Assembly: GCA_900119625.1 (NCBI GenBank)
Contig: FPKD01000007.1
Span: 1 to 64,000, forward strand
Length of the DNA stretch: 64,000 nucleotides
DNA from: Olsenella sp. kh2p3
Lineage (GTDB): Bacteria > Actinomycetota > Coriobacteriia > Coriobacteriales > Atopobiaceae
Direction: 5' to 3'
Position 1 is the stretch's first letter; each line of letters begins with the position of its first letter. The notes under the pieces are model-generated. The model made no database searches, was not told the origin of the DNA, and was given only the letters and a program-made list of their open reading frames with translations. Positions 63,343-64,000 of this stretch are shown in pieces. The position numbers and the translations under genes were made by a program.

Positions 63343-64000
63343 CTACAGACTCGCTCGGAAGATCTGCGCAACCTCGCCGGTCGTGAGCTTGTGGTAGCCG
63401 CCATCCAGGATGATGGTTGCCTTCACGGCAGCGGGGATGAGTTCCTCGGTGAGGCCCAGCTCGCTCGCGTGGCGCACCACGCCAATCTCGTCCATCCAGG
63501 CACTCAGAGCCTCAAGGCCAGCCTCGGCAAGCTGCTGGGTTGTGCGGCCCTCGGCGGGCACGTCAAATACGCTGGTAGCAAAGCGCGCGAACTTCTCGAC
63601 GCCATAAGGCATGACAAGGCGATAGTAGGGCAGCGCCACGGCGGAGAGGGTCATACCGTGCGTGGCGTCAGTCACCGCACCGATGGCCTGGCCCAGCATG
63701 TGAACCTCCCAGTCGGTTGACTTGCCACAGGCGATGAGCGTGTTGAGCGCCCACGTACACACCCAGCTGATGTTGGAGCGCGCCTCGTAGTTGGTGGGGT
63801 CCTTCACCGCGATGCGGCTGGCGTGCACGAGGCTTCTCATGAGACCCTCGGCAATATAGTCGCTGGTGTTGTCGTCGGTACCCGAGAAGTACTGCTCCTG
63901 GATGTGGTTGAAGGCATCGAAGATGCCGGCCTTCATCTGGTAGCCGGGCACGGTGAAGGTGAGTTCGGGATTCACGATGGCAAACTTGGGCATCACGTTG
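63343..64000 (-). CDS. iron-containing alcohol dehydrogenase, C-terminal part
   Basis: At least 219 residues; the N-terminus with the NAD site lies beyond the window edge. VNPELTFTVPGYQMKAGIFDAFNHIQEQYFSG carries the metal-ligand Asp, WEVHMLGQAIGAVTDATHGMTLSAVALPYY carries the three His, as in YugJ/YqhD/butanol-type dehydrogenases. It probably reduces an aldehyde to an alcohol during fermentation. Confidence 0.88.
   Translation of the reverse strand, partial: NVMPKFAIVNPELTFTVPGYQMKAGIFDAFNHIQEQYFSGTDDNTSDYIAEGLMRSLVHASRIAVKDPTNYEARSNISWVCTWALNTLIACGKSTDWEVHMLGQAIGAVTDATHGMTLSAVALPYYRLVMPYGVEKFARFATSVFDVPAEGRTTQQLAEAGLEALSAWMDEIGVVRHASELGLTEELIPAAVKATIILDGGYHKLTTGEVAQIFRASL

Overview
The window looks like chromosomal DNA of a high-GC Actinomycetota of the class Coriobacteriia, most likely an Olsenella/Atopobiaceae-type anaerobe. 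This is inferred from the GC-rich coding bias, the many mannose-family PTS genes, a type III glutamine synthetase, two very large coiled-coil/FtsX exporters, frequent TTG starts and a Gram-positive-type LexA box. No rRNA, tRNA, CRISPR array, phage or IS transposase was seen. Most genes lie on the minus strand, in tight operons with 4-nt or TGATG overlaps.

Layout. 0-3 kb: the N-terminal part of a secreted repeat protein with alternating Ig-like domains, divergent from a GT4 glycosyltransferase. 3-9.2 kb: a minus operon running DJ-1/PfpI, Y-family polymerase, small YolD-like protein, ABC ATPase, giant FtsX permease. 9.3-12.6 kb: an orphan PTS IIA, glycerate kinase, and an AbiEi/endonuclease-like gene flanked by two related 73-bp elements. 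12.7-20.2 kb: a fused MacB-like exporter, then Mrp and two flavoproteins on the plus strand. 20.2-31.8 kb: GtrA, orphan PTS IIB, a toxin-antitoxin pair, uvrB with a LexA box, lytic transglycosylase, coaE, a glutamate/glutamine-type ABC transporter, Dps and ribosomal protein S1. 32-35.3 kb: a mannose-family PTS operon (IID, IIC, IIB and a ROK-like regulator) in which IIC carries two in-frame TAG codons and the regulator one in-frame TGA, so it appears to be decaying. 35.6-41.9 kb: HAD phosphatase, cysteine desulfidase, a membrane-anchored HMA protein, RNase H and DNA polymerase I.

42-53.5 kb is a sugar-acid catabolic locus: 6-phosphogluconate dehydrogenase, a complete mannose-family PTS (IIC, IID, IIA, IIB), a 2-hydroxyacid dehydrogenase, a HAD phosphatase, an unknown membrane protein, and a UxaA-type dehydratase split into two subunits. 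An RpiR regulator is divergent, and a separate unit holds KDPG aldolase and a glycerol-dehydrogenase-like enzyme. The gnd and eda promoter regions share an unusual A/T tract. The likely logic is PTS import and phosphorylation of gluconate or a related sugar acid, then oxidative decarboxylation and/or dehydration and aldol cleavage. 53.9-64 kb: glutamine synthetase III, HdeD-like protein, an iron-type ABC transporter, MntP, a zinc-dependent phospholipase C-like protein and the end of an iron-containing alcohol dehydrogenase.

The most unusual content is non-coding. A perfect 14-bp-stem hairpin occurs four times, at gene ends or between genes. A second class of larger hairpins has different stems but a shared loop core (CRTTTNCGCAGGT), always on the plus strand, and one pair shows a compensatory base change. 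Several intergenic regions (25.9-26.3, 38.2-38.6 and 56.0-56.5 kb) are almost entirely made of such inverted or tandem repeats.
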